Made by a program: the position numbers and the translations under genes | Notes under the pieces: generated by a model | Told to the model about the DNA's origin: nothing | The model's database searches: none | Seen by the model: only the letters and a program-made list of their open reading frames with translations | Source: Micromussa lordhowensis | Taxonomy: Eukaryota; Cnidaria; Anthozoa; Scleractinia; Lobophylliidae | Reading direction: 5' to 3' | Assembly (NCBI GenBank): GCA_964020085.1 | Contig: OZ026596.1 | Coordinates: 46,183,103-46,247,102, forward strand | DNA length: 64,000 nt | In this document: positions 62,937 through 64,000 of the stretch, in pieces | How positions within the stretch are numbered: position 1 is the first letter of the stretch | How the letters are laid out: every line of letters starts with the position of its first letter

Positions 62937-64000
62937 ATGAATAAAGAAACTATTGGCAATCTACATCGTAAAAAACTTTCAGAAATTGTTCTGAGAGAAA
63001 AAAAAAACAGATATAAAAAGAAAAATTGTAAATTTATCCAACAAAAAAGATTATTCTAGAATTGATCAAATTGAGCAAATAAGGTTAGAAAATGAAATAA
63101 ATGATATCAAAAATCTTCGTACTAGTTATTTATTAAAGAATGCTATTTTACTTTTTTTACATACAGAAAATCAAGCAAAAAATATAAATAAAAATTTTGT
63201 TTATGGTGTTGATATCTTAAAGAATAAGAATTATGATAAGATTGATCATAATTCTTATTATAAAAGGTATAAATATAATATCTTTCCTGAAGAACTCCAA
63301 TACAGTGAAAATAATATAAATGAAGATAACTATTGTTATACATGTGAAAAATTTAAAGTATTTAACATCGATGAAGCAATAAGTACTTGTCTAAGTTGCG
63401 GAATAAGCATTAATGTCTCAACAAATCCAGAAAAACCATCTATAAAACCTGCAGAAAATGATTACAAAAGATATACTCATTTTTGTGACTGTTTGGCCAA
63501 TATCCAAGGCAAAGAAAGTGTTAAAGTGTCAGAAGAGGTTATTAATACTATTATCAGAGAAATCGTTCATGAAAAAATGGAAAATTCTTTGGAAAAGTTA
63601 ACTGAAGCAGATATTAAAAGATATCTTAAAAAACATCGTAAATTACATTATTATAATCATACCACACAAATTTTGTATCGAATAACAAAAATACCTCCAT
63701 TACAAATGACTCCTATAATGGAAGAAAAAATGAAGATGAGGTTTTTACAAATAGCCCAATTTCGATATATTAAAATTCAGCCTAAAACAATAGACCTCAG
63801 CACGAGGCTCGTGGGAATAAACCCCACAAACTCTGTAGTTATTCCCCACGAGCCTCGTGCTGAGGTCTATTGTTTTAGGCTGAATTTTAATATATCGAAA
63901 TTGGGCTATTCAAGAGCCATTTGAAATTTTTAAAGGTAAAAATAGAAGCAATTTCTTTTCCTATTCATATATCATCTATAAATTTTGTCAAATACTTGGA
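62937..64000 (+). pseudogene. VLTF3-like late transcription factor, broken; runs off the window
   Basis: It resembles the poxvirus late transcription factor VLTF-3 (A2L) family found in large DNA viruses. Seen: a zinc ribbon (CYTCEKF ... TCLSCGISI), YKRYTHFCDCLANIQGKE, then LTEADIKRYLKKHRKLHYYNH and IPPLQMTPIMEEKMK. The frame opens at 62937 but shifts by one base near an A10 run (62998-63007), then is open to the MITE at 63753, which supplies false C-terminal codons. Beyond the MITE (from 63908) sequence resembling the family's C-terminus (QEPFEIFKG) resumes and reaches the window end. The zinc ribbon Cys residues are intact. Start motif: TATATTATAATT. Confidence 0.75.
63753..63907. mobile_element. 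MITE family C, inserted in the VLTF3-like gene
   Basis: A 155-bp near-perfect palindrome: AGCCCAATTTCGATATATTA ... with inverted end, inner hairpin arms GACCTCAGCACGAGGCTCGT, and a CCCCACAAACTC loop. AT at 63751-63752 and 63908-63909 may be a 2-bp target duplication. Arms are more perfect than in the 19.8 and 33.9 kb copies, implying a younger insertion. Confidence 0.85.

Noticed and set aside
63760..63900. Long hairpin as a viral terminal repeat or regulatory structure
   Set aside because: The same palindrome occurs in host sequence at 19.8 and 33.9 kb, so it is a MITE.
63493..63924. Separate 143-codon gene
   Set aside because: It begins at a TTG inside a longer open frame, and its last part is MITE sequence; it is part of the broken VLTF3-like gene.

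Overview
The window looks like genomic DNA of an animal, most likely an anthozoan cnidarian such as a coral or sea anemone. This is inferred from an intron-rich receptor tyrosine kinase gene with canonical GT/AG splice sites, the dense mixture of LINE, Penelope-like, Ngaro/DIRS-like and foldback elements, and a large Polinton/Maverick-type endogenous virus whose proteins resemble those I associate with cnidarian genomes. No species can be named from the sequence.

Layout. (1) 0.5-7.7 kb: exons of a single-pass receptor tyrosine kinase on the minus strand, with LINE debris and foldback elements in its introns. (2) 6.4-35.5 kb: two tandem copies of a unit of about 14-15 kb. Copy 1 is about 6.4-21.46 kb and copy 2 about 21.47-35.45 kb. 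Each carries the transmembrane and juxtamembrane exons of the kinase gene, a 30-bp/50-bp tandem repeat field of several kb, and a short terminal exon with stop codon and poly(A) signal. Elements present in only one copy (a LINE, a foldback element, a 700-bp insertion, a Harbinger-like element) arrived after the duplication. (3) 23.9-25.5 kb: a decayed fragment of a first Polinton-like virus. (4) 35.5-38 kb: foldback repeats and one exon-like open frame. (5) 38.0 kb to the window end: a much more complete Polinton-like endogenous virus, cut by a 6.1-kb Ngaro-like (tyrosine-recombinase) retrotransposon at 40.03-46.15 kb.

The virus at 38-64 kb has a left arm read leftwards (membrane protein, short fibre, long repetitive fibre, small coiled-coil protein, packaging ATPase). 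It has a right arm read mainly rightwards: a structural protein, penton-like minor capsid protein, basic protein, major capsid protein, ssDNA-binding-like protein, protease fused to a capsid-associated domain, a DUF5679-like zinc protein, a DUF5679-phospholipase A2 protein, a chromodomain integrase, zinc-finger proteins, protein-primed DNA polymerase B, an acidic peptide and a VLTF3-like late transcription factor. The arms diverge from a 72-bp promoter containing a perfect 18-bp inverted repeat. Almost every viral ATG is abutted by a TATA/ATAT-rich motif. A virus-encoded late transcription factor together with start-codon-abutting promoters suggests a self-contained, poxvirus-like late transcription programme inside an integrase-bearing animal virus.

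The copy is dead or nearly so: the capsid gene is frameshifted, polymerase B has an in-frame stop, the integrase is out of phase with the phospholipase frame at an A-run, the transcription factor has a frameshift and a MITE inserted in it, and a frame next to the long fibre gene is split by the retrotransposon. Some single-base breaks lie in homopolymers and could be assembly errors.
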